Below, piece by piece: positions 24,326 through 32,916 of a stretch of 64,000 nt of DNA. The stretch lies in NCBI GenBank assembly GCA_003133645.1, contig PKYI01000200.1:1-64000 (forward strand), written 5' to 3'. The notes beneath the pieces were generated by a model. It did not search any database. It was not told where the DNA came from and worked only from the letters and a program-made list of their open reading frames with translations. The position numbers and the translations under genes are program-made. Position 1 is the stretch's first letter; every line of letters starts with the position of its first letter. This DNA comes from Acidobacteriota bacterium (GTDB taxonomy: Bacteria; Acidobacteriota; Thermoanaerobaculia; Thermoanaerobaculales; Thermoanaerobaculaceae).

Positions 24326-25939
24326 GTGCCGCACCGGCTGGCCTCGAAGCTCATCCTGGCTCTTGCTCTCATCGTCCTGATCGTCAAGACCTTCGCGATG
24401 TACATCAACGTCACGAGCCAGGAGGCGCGCCTGCTCGAGAGCATGACCCTGGGCGCCGACCAGCTCTCCCGCAGCATTACGTCGGCGACGTGGCAGATGA
24501 TGCTCGCCGACCGCCGCGACGCCGCGTACTCGGTGATGCACACGATCGCCCTCAAGCAGGGGATCGACCGGATCCGCATGTTCAACAAGGACGGCGAACT
24601 GATGTTCTCCACGGTCCCCGAGGAGCGCATCCTGGTCGACAAGCGCGCCGAGGTGTGCAACCCCTGCCACTCGTCTTCGAAACCGCTGGTCAAGGTGGAC
24701 GTCCCTAACCGGGCCCGGACGTTTCGGGACCTCGACGGCCGGCGCAAGATGGCCATGATCACTCCGATCTACAACGAGCCATCGTGCAGCAACGCCCCGT
24801 GCCACGCCCATCCGGCCAGCGTCAGCGTCCTCGGGGTCCTCGACCTCGGGATCAACCTGTCGAGGGTGGACCAGGAGATCGCCTCGATCCGAGCGCGGAC
24901 GCTGGGACTCGGCTTGGTGGAAGTGGTCCTCATCGGCATCTTCGCCGTCTTCTTCACCCGCCATTTCGTGGAGACGCCGATCCAGCGGCTGATCGACGGC
25001 ACCAGGGCGATCAGCGACATGAAGCTCGACCAGCCGATCACGATCCGCTCGAGCGTGGAGCTCGAGGAGCTGTCGCACTCGCTCAACGTCATGCGCGAGC
25101 GCCTGCAGGCGGCGATGGCGGAGAAGGCGCAGTTCACCCAGCGCCTGGAGAGCAAGGTCGAGGAGCGCACGGCCCAACTCAGGACCGCGCAGCAGAAGCT
25201 GATCCAGGCCGACCGGCTCGCCTCACTGGGCCAGCTCGCTGCGAGCGTCGCGCACGAGATCAACAACCCGGTTTCCGGCGTCCTCAACCTCGCGATGCTG
25301 ATGCAGCGCATCCTCAAGGACGATGGCATCCCTCCGGGGAGGGTCGATGAGTTTCGCCGCTATTTGGGCCAGGTCGCTACCGAGACTACGCGGGTCGGAC
25401 GCATCGTTTCCGACCTGCTCTCGTTCTCGCGCCGTTCCAAGCCCCAGAGCGCCGAGGCCGACCTCAACGCGATCGTCACGAGCACGGCGTCCCTCGTCTA
25501 CCACAAGCTCGAGCTTGCCGGCGTCGCGGTGGACCTCGACCTGGCCGACGGGCTCCCGGCCATTCGCTGCGACGCCTCGCAGATCCAGCAGGTCGTGATG
25601 AACCTGGTGCTCAACGGCTCCGAAGCGATCAAGGGAGGCGGCCGCCTGACCGTCCGGACGCGGACGGATCCCGGCGCCGCCCGGGTCGTGCTCGAAGTGA
25701 CCGACACCGGGTCCGGGATCCCGCCGGAGCTGCTGAGCAAGATCTTCGACCCGTTCTTCACCACCAAGGAGGAAGGAAAAGGGGTCGGCCTCGGCCTGGC
25801 CGTCGTCTACGGCATCGTCAACGCCCACGGCGGCGAAATCGAGGTCGCGACCCGCGTCGGCGAGGGGAGCACGTTCCGCGTGACGCTGCCTTTGAAACCC
25901 CCGGAGGCGCCAGCAACGGGCATCAATGGAGGGCTCTAG
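24326..25939 (+). CDS. Membrane histidine kinase with periplasmic c-type haem motifs
   Basis: A 537-aa sensor kinase. TM1 is about residues 8-26 and TM2 about 193-210. The periplasmic loop contains 'CNPCH' (111-115), a canonical c-haem site, and 'CSNAPCH' (154-160), a CxxxxCH variant. Then HAMP ('[19 protein letters not shown]'), a coiled linker, HisKA with 'SVAHEINNP' (His about 310) and HATPase ('[20 protein letters not shown]', '[13 protein letters not shown]'). It probably senses redox state or a gas such as O2 or NO. GTG 24326 has GGAGG six nt upstream. The NtrC-type partner follows after a 39-codon ORF. Confidence 0.88.
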   Translation: MPHRLASKLILALALIVLIVKTFAMYINVTSQEARLLESMTLGADQLSRSITSATWQMMLADRRDAAYSVMHTIALKQGIDRIRMFNKDGELMFSTVPEERILVDKRAEVCNPCHSSSKPLVKVDVPNRARTFRDLDGRRKMAMITPIYNEPSCSNAPCHAHPASVSVLGVLDLGINLSRVDQEIASIRARTLGLGLVEVVLIGIFAVFFTRHFVETPIQRLIDGTRAISDMKLDQPITIRSSVELEELSHSLNVMRERLQAAMAEKAQFTQRLESKVEERTAQLRTAQQKLIQADRLASLGQLAASVAHEINNPVSGVLNLAMLMQRILKDDGIPPGRVDEFRRYLGQVATETTRVGRIVSDLLSFSRRSKPQSAEADLNAIVTSTASLVYHKLELAGVAVDLDLADGLPAIRCDASQIQQVVMNLVLNGSEAIKGGGRLTVRTRTDPGAARVVLEVTDTGSGIPPELLSKIFDPFFTTKEEGKGVGLGLAVVYGIVNAHGGEIEVATRVGEGSTFRVTLPLKPPEAPATGINGGL

Positions 25940-25942
25940 GGC

Positions 25943-26058
25943 GTGCTCGCGCTCGCCGCGGCCGGGGTCGTGGACAGCGAGACTCTTCTGATCCTGCGCG
26001 ACGCCGTCGCGGCCGCGCACGACACAACACGCGGTTCGGACCGCTCTGGGGGCGTGAC

Positions 26059-26062
<4 letters not shown>
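25943..26062 (+). CDS. Possible 39-aa ORF coupled between kinase and regulator
   Basis: GTG 25943 opens 39 codons that end in TGA 26060-26062, overlapping the regulator's GTG start (GTGA). GGAGGG lies about 9 nt upstream of the GTG. The predicted peptide starts 'VLALAAAGVVDSETLLILRD' and has no known motif. It may be a true small protein, a coupling cistron, or just a leader. It is too short for the ORF track. Confidence 0.35.
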
Positions 26063-27417
<1,355 letters not shown>

Positions 27418-27524
27418 GCCGCCACCCCTCCCCACCCTGCCAGCGACGGCGCTGAGTCGTCGCCTCTCCCACGACGGCCGCCTGCGGTCACCCCTGCCCC
27501 TTGCCCTCGACCCTCTTGCCGTCG

Positions 27525-27728
27525 TCAGTCATGCCCGTGCCGAGGACTCGCGAAGACTTGGTCGTCCGGGTCGAGCCCGAAACCCCAGCGCTTTCGCAGC
27601 CGTGCGAGGGCCATGGTCGCGGCTCCCCACCCAACGACGACGAAGCAGAGGAGGGTCAAGACGCCGAGCAGAATGTTGGTGATCGTCAACCACAGCGTCT
27701 TGGGATCGCCCAGCTCGATTTCGAACAT
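27525..27728 (-). CDS. 67-aa single-pass membrane protein, probable target of the adjacent NtrC-type regulator
   Basis: A small protein starting 'MFEIELGDPKTLWLTITNIL' with one clear transmembrane helix (about residues 14-37), then a basic segment ('LARLRKRWGFGLDPDD') and a short His-containing tail. I do not recognise the family. ATG 27728 has GGAGG six nt upstream; the ORF-track version is 38 codons longer and crosses the promoter. It converges on the regulator gene and is preceded by a sigma-54 promoter, so expression probably depends on the haem kinase system. Confidence 0.7.
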   Translation of the reverse strand: MFEIELGDPKTLWLTITNILLGVLTLLCFVVVGWGAATMALARLRKRWGFGLDPDDQVFASPRHGHD

Positions 27729-27792
27729 GATGCGCCTCCGTCCTCGCTCGTCACTTCGACCCCCTATGCAGGGGTACGCTCGACCCTCCTTT

Positions 27793-27808
27793 AGCAAGAC
27801 CCATGCCG
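27793..27808 (-). promoter_or_regulatory. Sigma-54 promoter for the 67-aa membrane protein gene
   Basis: On the minus strand the sequence reads CGGCATG-GGTC-TTGCT. GG (-24) and GC (-12) are separated by exactly 10 nt, and TTGCT is a perfect -12 element; the -24 element differs from TGGCACG at two positions. The site lies about 65 nt before the ATG. Confidence 0.65.
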
Positions 27809-27894
27809 CCCACCCTACCCGTGGTGATCTCGTTGCAACCAATTGATTTCAACCTAGTGTCGAAGGGGGTCTGCGGGTTCATCCGGGCCTGCCG

Positions 27895-27933
27895 TGTCGG
27901 GAATTCCAACACTGGGCTCGGGAAATCCAACAC
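27895..27933. promoter_or_regulatory. Tandem enhancer-like repeats upstream of the sigma-54 promoter
   Basis: TGTCGGGAATTCCAACAC (27895-27912) and CTCGGGAAATCCAACAC (27917-27933) are near copies whose CCAACAC ends are exactly 21 bp apart, about two helical turns. The first copy has dyad symmetry, TGTCGG-N5-CCAACA. They lie about 90-130 bp upstream of the sigma-54 promoter, the usual place for NtrC-family activator sites. They also precede folB on the other strand. Confidence 0.55.
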
Positions 27934-28009
27934 GAAGGAATGCCGACCAAGAACAAGTCCATGCCGCAACCGGCACCCCTTTCTTGTTACTCTTTCCTCA
28001 GGAGGTCCG

Positions 28010-28381
28010 ATGAGCGACCGGGTGTTCATCCAGGGACTCGAGGTCTATTGCGTCATCGGCCTGCAGCCGTGGGAACGGCAGGTGATGCAGAAGGTCCGCA
28101 TCGACCTCGCGATCGAGGCCGACTGCCGCCCCGCCGGCGCCGCCGACGACCCGGCGCTCGCACTCGACTACAAGGCCGTCTCCAAGAGAGTTCAGCAGCT
28201 CGTGGAAGGGTCGGCGTTTCAGCTCGTGGAAGCCCTGGCGGAGCGAATCGCCGATGCCGTCCTCGCCGACTTCGCCGGCGCGGCCTCGTTGCGCGTGCGT
28301 GTCGCCAAACCGGGCGCCGTGCGCTTTGCCGAGGCGGTCGGTGTCGAGATCGAGCGCCGCCGCGAGGAGCCCCACCCCTGA
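28010..28381 (+). CDS. folB: Dihydroneopterin aldolase
   Basis: A 123-aa T-fold enzyme that converts dihydroneopterin to hydroxymethyl-dihydropterin and glycolaldehyde in folate synthesis. The sequence has 'IQGLEVYCVIGLQPWERQVMQKV', 'LDYKAVSKRV' with the conserved Tyr-Lys, and 'LVEALAERIADAVL' with the active-site Glu. ATG 28010 is set by AGGAGG four nt upstream; the ORF-track start is far too early. The stop overlaps folK (TGATG). Confidence 0.94.
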   Translation: MSDRVFIQGLEVYCVIGLQPWERQVMQKVRIDLAIEADCRPAGAADDPALALDYKAVSKRVQQLVEGSAFQLVEALAERIADAVLADFAGAASLRVRVAKPGAVRFAEAVGVEIERRREEPHP

Positions 28382-28881
28382 TGCGCATGTTCCTCTCCAT
28401 CGGCTCCAACGTCGAGCCGCGGAAGAACCTCGCGCTCGCGCTAGCCGAACTTGCGCGCCGGTTCGAGGTGGTGGCGGTATCTCCGGTGTACCGCACCGCC
28501 CCGGTCGGTGACGCCGACCAGCCCGACTTCTGGAACCTCGCAGCCGAGCTGGCAACCGATGAGCCCCCGCTTCGTGTGCACCTGGAGCTGCGCGCCATCG
28601 AGGACGCCCTCGGACGGCGACGGAACCCGGCGCGCCCGTTCGGACCACGCACGGTGGACCTCGACCTCGTGCTCGCCGGCGGCCTCACCGGCCGGTTCGG
28701 CGACCTGGAACTTCCGTCCGGCCTCGTGCAGCGCGAGGCGTTCGTGGCCGTTCCCCTCGCCGACATCGCCCCGGAGTTCCTGCATCCGCTGCTTGGGACC
28801 ACGATCGCCGAGCTTGCTCGAGCGGCGTTGGCAGTCGCCGCTCGCCGGCCGGAGCCACTCGCCGTGGAGCTCGCCCCATGA
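28381..28881 (+). CDS. folK: 2-amino-4-hydroxy-6-hydroxymethyldihydropteridine pyrophosphokinase
   Basis: A 166-aa HPPK that transfers pyrophosphate from ATP to the pterin. Motifs: 'FLSIGSNVEPRKNLALAL', 'VSPVYRTAPVGDADQPDFWNLAAEL', 'RPFGPRTVDLDLVL' (the metal-binding DxDLVL) and 'REAFVAVPLADIAPEF'. The HPPK signature and length are normal. It sits between folB and an SDR gene, with 1- and 4-nt overlaps. Confidence 0.94.
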   Translation: MRMFLSIGSNVEPRKNLALALAELARRFEVVAVSPVYRTAPVGDADQPDFWNLAAELATDEPPLRVHLELRAIEDALGRRRNPARPFGPRTVDLDLVLAGGLTGRFGDLELPSGLVQREAFVAVPLADIAPEFLHPLLGTTIAELARAALAVAARRPEPLAVELAP

Positions 28882-29612
28882 GCCCGACGCCGAAGGTCGT
28901 CCTCGTGACCGGCGGCGCGGTCCGCGTCGGCCGCGCGATTGCGGTCGAGTTCGCGCACGCCGGCTGGGCGCTGGCGTTCACCTATCGCTCGTCCGCAGCA
29001 GCGGCGCGGGGGTTCGAGGCGGAGCTGCGCGCCGCCGGCACTCCCGCGCTCGCGATCGCGGCCGACCTCGACGACCAGGGTTCCCGGGTGCTCGTGGCTG
29101 AGCGTGTCCAAAACGAGTTCGGCGGCCTCGACGCCCTGGTCAACAGTGCGGCCGTCTTCCCGCGCACCCCGTTTGGCGAGCTCACCCCCGCCCGCCTTGG
29201 CGATGTGCTGCGGACGAACCTCGAGGCGCCGGTGTTCCTGACGCAGGCGTGCGCCCCCGCCCTGCGAGCGCGACGCGGCGCGGTCGTGAACATCGCGGAC
29301 ATCTACGGGATCTTTCCCCTGCGCCACCACCTGGCGTACTCGGTCTCCAAGGCCGCCCTGATCGCCGCCACCCGCGCCCTCGCGATGGAGATGGCGCCCG
29401 AGGTGCGGGTCAACGCCGTCGCCCCCGGGATCGCGGTCTTCCCGGAGGGGTACGATGACGCGGCCCGCGAGCGACTGCTCGCCAAGACGCTGCTGCGTCG
29501 GGAGGGCGGCGCCGCCGAGATCGCCCGCACCGTGCTCTTCCTGATCGAAGGGGTGGATACGGTCACGGGCCAGGTCTTGACGGTGGACGGAGGACGGACC
29601 GTGGCGTTGTGA
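28878..29612 (+). CDS. Short-chain dehydrogenase, pteridine reductase/FolM-like
   Basis: A 244-aa SDR. 'VLVTGGAVRVGRAIAVEFAHAGW' has the TGxxxRxG form found in pteridine reductases such as PTR1 and FolM, rather than the common TGxxxGxG. It also has 'LVNSAAVFPRTPFGEL' and the catalytic 'YSVSKAAL' (YxxxK). Being third in a folB-folK operon supports reduction of dihydropterin or dihydrofolate, a way to bypass FolA. The ATG overlaps the folK stop. Confidence 0.87.
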   Translation: MSPTPKVVLVTGGAVRVGRAIAVEFAHAGWALAFTYRSSAAAARGFEAELRAAGTPALAIAADLDDQGSRVLVAERVQNEFGGLDALVNSAAVFPRTPFGELTPARLGDVLRTNLEAPVFLTQACAPALRARRGAVVNIADIYGIFPLRHHLAYSVSKAALIAATRALAMEMAPEVRVNAVAPGIAVFPEGYDDAARERLLAKTLLRREGGAAEIARTVLFLIEGVDTVTGQVLTVDGGRTVAL

Positions 29613-29669
29613 GGACGGTCAAAGGAAGGGACGATGAAGAAGGCACGCCGCCACGGCGGGGGTTCCCGC

Positions 29670-30842
29670 TCATCCCACGAGGGGTGACTCGACCGGCCGC
29701 ATCGGCGGCGCGACCAGCCAGTACGGCGCCAGGACCACCAGCGTGGCCAGCGCCCGGGCAGGCGACACGGTGCCCGCGATCATCCCTGCGAAGGCGGCGC
29801 TGATCGCCTTGTTCCTGGCCCCGAAACGGAACCCGAGCCGCGGCGAGGTGTAGAACAGCCGCGCCGCGGCCCGCGCAGCCGCCAGCTCGAACCGCAACCC
29901 CGCCATCATCCGGTCGTACGCCGCCAGGGGCCGGCGCGAGCCGAGGTGGCCCAGGATCGCGCCGGCGGCGAGGGTTCCGCTGCGGACCGCGTAGTAGATC
30001 CCCTCCCCGAACAAGGCGTCGGAGAGGCCGGCGGCGTCGCCCACCAGCACGACATTGTTGCGCGCGAGCCTGGGCGCGGCGAGCCCCACCGGAATGAGCA
30101 GCGCCTTCACCTGGATCCGCTCGTGGCGGCGAAGGATCCGGTAGCGGGCGATGAACGCGTCGAGCAACCCCTTCATGTCGCGGTTGTCCGGCCGCTTCCT
30201 GAACCGGTACAGCCCGATGTTCAGATGGTCGCGTTTTGGGAACACCCACCCGTAGCCTGCCGGGATCACGCCGAGGTCGAAGATGCAGGTGTCGCCCACC
30301 ATGTCGAGGACCCCGGGTGCCGGCCACAGCAACGCCTCGATCGCCGGAACCATGAGCGGCTTCGCTCCTGGGAAGAGCTGGCTACGGACCCGGCTGTAGA
30401 CGCCGTCCGCCCCGACCAGCACGTGCGCCGTGACCGTGCCGCTCCCGGTCGTGACCCGGATCCGGCCGCCCTCGAGCTCGAAGCGCTCGAACGTCTCGCG
30501 CTCCCGCAGCGAGGCACCGGCCGCCACGGCCTGCTGCGTCATGAACGAATCGAGGGTCGCCCGCTGCGACATCGCGCCGATCCCCGCGAGCTCGCGCGCG
30601 ACGGGTTGCGAACCCTCATACGCGATCACGACCCTCCTGATCTCGCGCTCGATCACGGGGGCGAGGGAGAACGGCGCTTCGCGCAACGTCTTTGCCGACA
30701 GGCCGCCGCCGCACACCTTGTGCCGCGGCAGTGCCTCCTTCTCGAGCAACAGAACGCGAGCGCCTGCGCTGGCCAGGCGGTACGCGGCGGTGTTGCCTGC
30801 CGGCCCACACCCCACAACTACCGCGTCGAACTCGGCCGCCAT
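29670..30842 (-). CDS. Geranylgeranyl reductase-family FAD oxidoreductase
   Basis: A 390-aa flavoprotein. 'AVVVGCGPAGNTAAYRLASAGARVLLLEK' is the FAD Rossmann motif, 'CGGGLSAKT' the family's substrate-side motif, 'VLVGADGVYSRVRS' and 'NVVLVGDAAGLSDALFGEGIYYAVRSG' the second FAD motif. The family reduces prenyl chains of quinones, lipids or chlorophyll. Here a menaquinone- or polyprenol-related role is plausible but the substrate cannot be read from the sequence. It converges on the folM-like gene. Confidence 0.85.
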   Translation of the reverse strand: MAAEFDAVVVGCGPAGNTAAYRLASAGARVLLLEKEALPRHKVCGGGLSAKTLREAPFSLAPVIEREIRRVVIAYEGSQPVARELAGIGAMSQRATLDSFMTQQAVAAGASLRERETFERFELEGGRIRVTTGSGTVTAHVLVGADGVYSRVRSQLFPGAKPLMVPAIEALLWPAPGVLDMVGDTCIFDLGVIPAGYGWVFPKRDHLNIGLYRFRKRPDNRDMKGLLDAFIARYRILRRHERIQVKALLIPVGLAAPRLARNNVVLVGDAAGLSDALFGEGIYYAVRSGTLAAGAILGHLGSRRPLAAYDRMMAGLRFELAAARAAARLFYTSPRLGFRFGARNKAISAAFAGMIAGTVSPARALATLVVLAPYWLVAPPMRPVESPLVG

Positions 30843-30918
30843 GGTGTCATCATATCCTGTCGCGAACTGGTCTCGCTCCCAAACGGCCGCGCACGATTGC
30901 GTCCCCTATACTCTCGCG

Positions 30919-31398
30919 ATGATCGCGATCGTGAACCCGGCCGCCGCCGGCGGCCGTCTGGGCAACACCTGGCCGCGCCTGCGCCGGCGTCTCCAGGCTG
31001 CCGGCTTCGACCCTCCTCTTGCCTTCACCGAAGCGCCGGGGCATGCAACCGCCCTCGCCGCCGACGCTGTCCGCCGCGGCGAGACTCTCGTCGTGGCCGC
31101 CGGCGGCGGCTTTCCCCTCACCCCGGCGGCGGTCCCCGACGACGGCGCGCTCGATGCGTGCCTCGTGGAGGGGACCGGGGTGCCGGCGCGTCTCTCGCGC
31201 CTCGTCGCCGGGGTGCGCGGCACGCTCGCGCACAAACCGGGTTCCCACGAGCTTCGCTTCACCCGCCTCGACCTCGAGACCGACGTTCCCATCCCCTGCC
31301 ACTTTGACGGCAACCCCTCCTCGATCGAGCCGCCTGGGATGACGTTCTCCGTGCTGCCGCGGGCTCAGACCGTGATCACCTCCGCCACCGGCGGGTGA
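30919..31398 (+). pseudogene. Internally deleted diacylglycerol kinase/YegS-like gene
   Basis: The 159-aa frame starts like lipid kinases ('IAIVNPAAAGGRLGNTWPRL', 'TEAPGHATALAADAV', 'TLVVAAGG'). Where GGDGT and the catalytic core should follow, it jumps to the C-terminal part of the family ('GFPLTPAAVPDDGALDACLVEG', 'IPCHFDGNP'). About 120-130 residues seem missing, joined in the GC-rich sequence GCCGGCGGCGGC, where the two glycine motifs are alike. The frame stays open, but without GGDGT and the nucleotide site activity is not expected. A collapsed assembly is the alternative. Confidence 0.7.
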
Positions 31399-31471
31399 CG
31401 GGCGGCCCGGCCTCGATGAAGAGCGTCGGGGCGCCGTGCGAGACGAACACCGTAGGGAAGAACGTTGCCAC
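31376..31471 (-). pseudogene. N-terminal remnant of a LigB/DODA-type extradiol dioxygenase
   Basis: A minus-strand GTG frame of 31 codons encodes 'FFPTVFVSHGAPTLFIEAGP', which closely matches the N terminus of class III extradiol (4,5-DOPA type) dioxygenases, including the metal His in SHGAP. It then runs out of homology and stops inside the 3' end of the lipid-kinase remnant. The remaining ~230 residues are absent. It looks like the scar of a deletion between two neighbouring genes. Confidence 0.5.
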
Positions 31472-31510
31472 GCGGCACCTCTTGCATGGTGAACCCGCGC
31501 TGCCTTGAGG

Positions 31511-32083
31511 TTATTGCCGCGACTCTTTGGCGGCCGCGCACTCGGCGGTGCGCAGCATGTCGAGGGCCATCGCCCGCGCGGCTGAGTCGGGCTCGCCGGC
31601 GAGCACGGTCACGGCGAGACGCAGTTGGCCGACCGCCATGATCCCCTGCGTCAGGTACCGCGGCCCGGCCGCCTCCGGCTGCGGGCGGTTGTCGGTCAGC
31701 GAGTAGAAGAACCCGGCGCCGTCGGTACCGTCCACGCGCTCGAGCATGAGCTTCTTCTCGACCGCGGTGGACAACGCCCCTTCGCCCATCGTCCTGACCG
31801 TGGCTTTGATCGCCCCGGTGCTCTTCATCGCCAGCGCTCTCTCTGGAGCGAGCGACTCCATGCTCACCTCCGCCCGCGGCCCCGACTCCGGCGTTATCCT
31901 GACCTCCGCCCCGCCAGCAGCCGTCCTCTCGAGCCGCGCCGTCCACCCCTGCGGCACCGCGACCCGCAAGCTGCAGACACCCGGTATCACGAGCTCCTGC
32001 CACTCGACGAGCGCCTGCGCACCGGCGGTTCCCGCGGCAAGTACTACCACCAGGACGGCGGTGACGACCGTGCCCCGACTCAC
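31511..32083 (-). CDS. Secreted hypothetical protein
   Basis: A 190-aa protein with a clear signal peptide ('VVTAVLVVVLAAGTAGAQA', cleavage after AQA). The mature part begins 'LVEWQELVIPGVCSLRVAVP' and contains 'RYLTQGIMAVGQLRLAVTVL'; it resembles the uncharacterised periplasmic proteins that read out as a beta-rich domain. Two cysteines (about 37 and 183) could bond. No enzyme motif recognised. No operon partner; a 138-base gap separates it from the GNAT gene end, with nothing evident in it. Confidence 0.7.
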   Translation of the reverse strand: MSRGTVVTAVLVVVLAAGTAGAQALVEWQELVIPGVCSLRVAVPQGWTARLERTAAGGAEVRITPESGPRAEVSMESLAPERALAMKSTGAIKATVRTMGEGALSTAVEKKLMLERVDGTDGAGFFYSLTDNRPQPEAAGPRYLTQGIMAVGQLRLAVTVLAGEPDSAARAMALDMLRTAECAAAKESRQ

Positions 32084-32221
32084 GTGCTGCCTCCTCGGCT
32101 GGGGCCGTCGCCCGCCCGGGGGCGCGACCGCCAGCCACCTCTTCCACCGTCGAGTTCGCCCGCGATCTCGGGGTGGTGCGTCACCTGCGCCGTCCTGCCA
32201 ACTCTCACCGCGCGCACGGCG

Positions 32222-32710
32222 CTACGTCCGCTCCAGGAGCTTGACGTACCGGAGCGTTTCCGGCCGGTAGCCGAGGTGCTCGTAGATGGCGCGCGCCCTC
32301 AGGTTGCCATCGAAAACCGTCAACGTCAGCTTGCGGTAGCCCGCGTCCCGCCCCCACCTCTCGGCGGCGCGCATGAGCGCCTTCGCCACGCCCCTTCCCT
32401 CCGCAGGTGCAGCGACGGCGATGATTCCGACGTGGCCGTGCTCCTCGCCGGTGAAGTAATCGCGGGTCCGTTCCAGGAAGACGAAGCCGAGCGGCGCCCC
32501 GTCCCCGGCCGTCGCCACGAACACGGTCGTGCCGGGCGGCGGCGCCGCGAAGTAACCGCGGACCGCCCGCGCCTCGCCCTCGACCAGCTCCGCCGGCGTG
32601 CGCCACGACGGCGGCCCGAACTCGGGGAGCCTCTCCACCGCGCGAAGGAGGAACGCCCGGTCATCCGCTCGTGCCGGCCGGACGATGATGTCGTCCAGGG
32701 TATCGCGCAT
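32222..32710 (-). CDS. GNAT-family N-acetyltransferase
   Basis: A 162-aa acyl-CoA-dependent acetyltransferase. The acetyl-CoA loop is 'IIAVAAPAEGRGVAKALMRAAERWGRDAG' (R/QxxGxG/A) and the end has 'NLRARAIYEHLGYRPE', both typical of RimI-like GNATs. ATG 32710 begins 'MRDTLDDIIVRPAR', where the domain starts. The substrate is unknown. The 206-base gap upstream (32711-32916) to the histidine kinase stop contains no gene that I can support. Confidence 0.88.
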   Translation of the reverse strand: MRDTLDDIIVRPARADDRAFLLRAVERLPEFGPPSWRTPAELVEGEARAVRGYFAAPPPGTTVFVATAGDGAPLGFVFLERTRDYFTGEEHGHVGIIAVAAPAEGRGVAKALMRAAERWGRDAGYRKLTLTVFDGNLRARAIYEHLGYRPETLRYVKLLERT

Positions 32711-32916
32711 GCCATACCGTACCAGGAACCACGAGCCGCCGCCACGCCGCCGCGGACCGTGCCACAGCCGGGATCGACGAAGCACAGTCAACGGGACGCC
32801 AGGAAGAGGCGCCCCCTGAAATCGGTCCAGGTTGACAGTAACGGCAGGGGCGTACGGTCCCCGCCCAGAGCACGTTGTGGAGACCCTCGTCGATGGGCGC
32901 GGCGCCAACGCCCCGA

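Noticed and set aside
27418-27524. Terminator between the NtrC-type gene and the convergent 67-aa gene
   Set aside because: Only a short CGACG/CGTCG stem without T-tract is visible, too weak to annotate.
32832-32860. TTGACA-N17-TACGGT promoter-like match on the plus strand
   Set aside because: It points into the 3' end of a minus-strand kinase gene with no plus-strand gene downstream.
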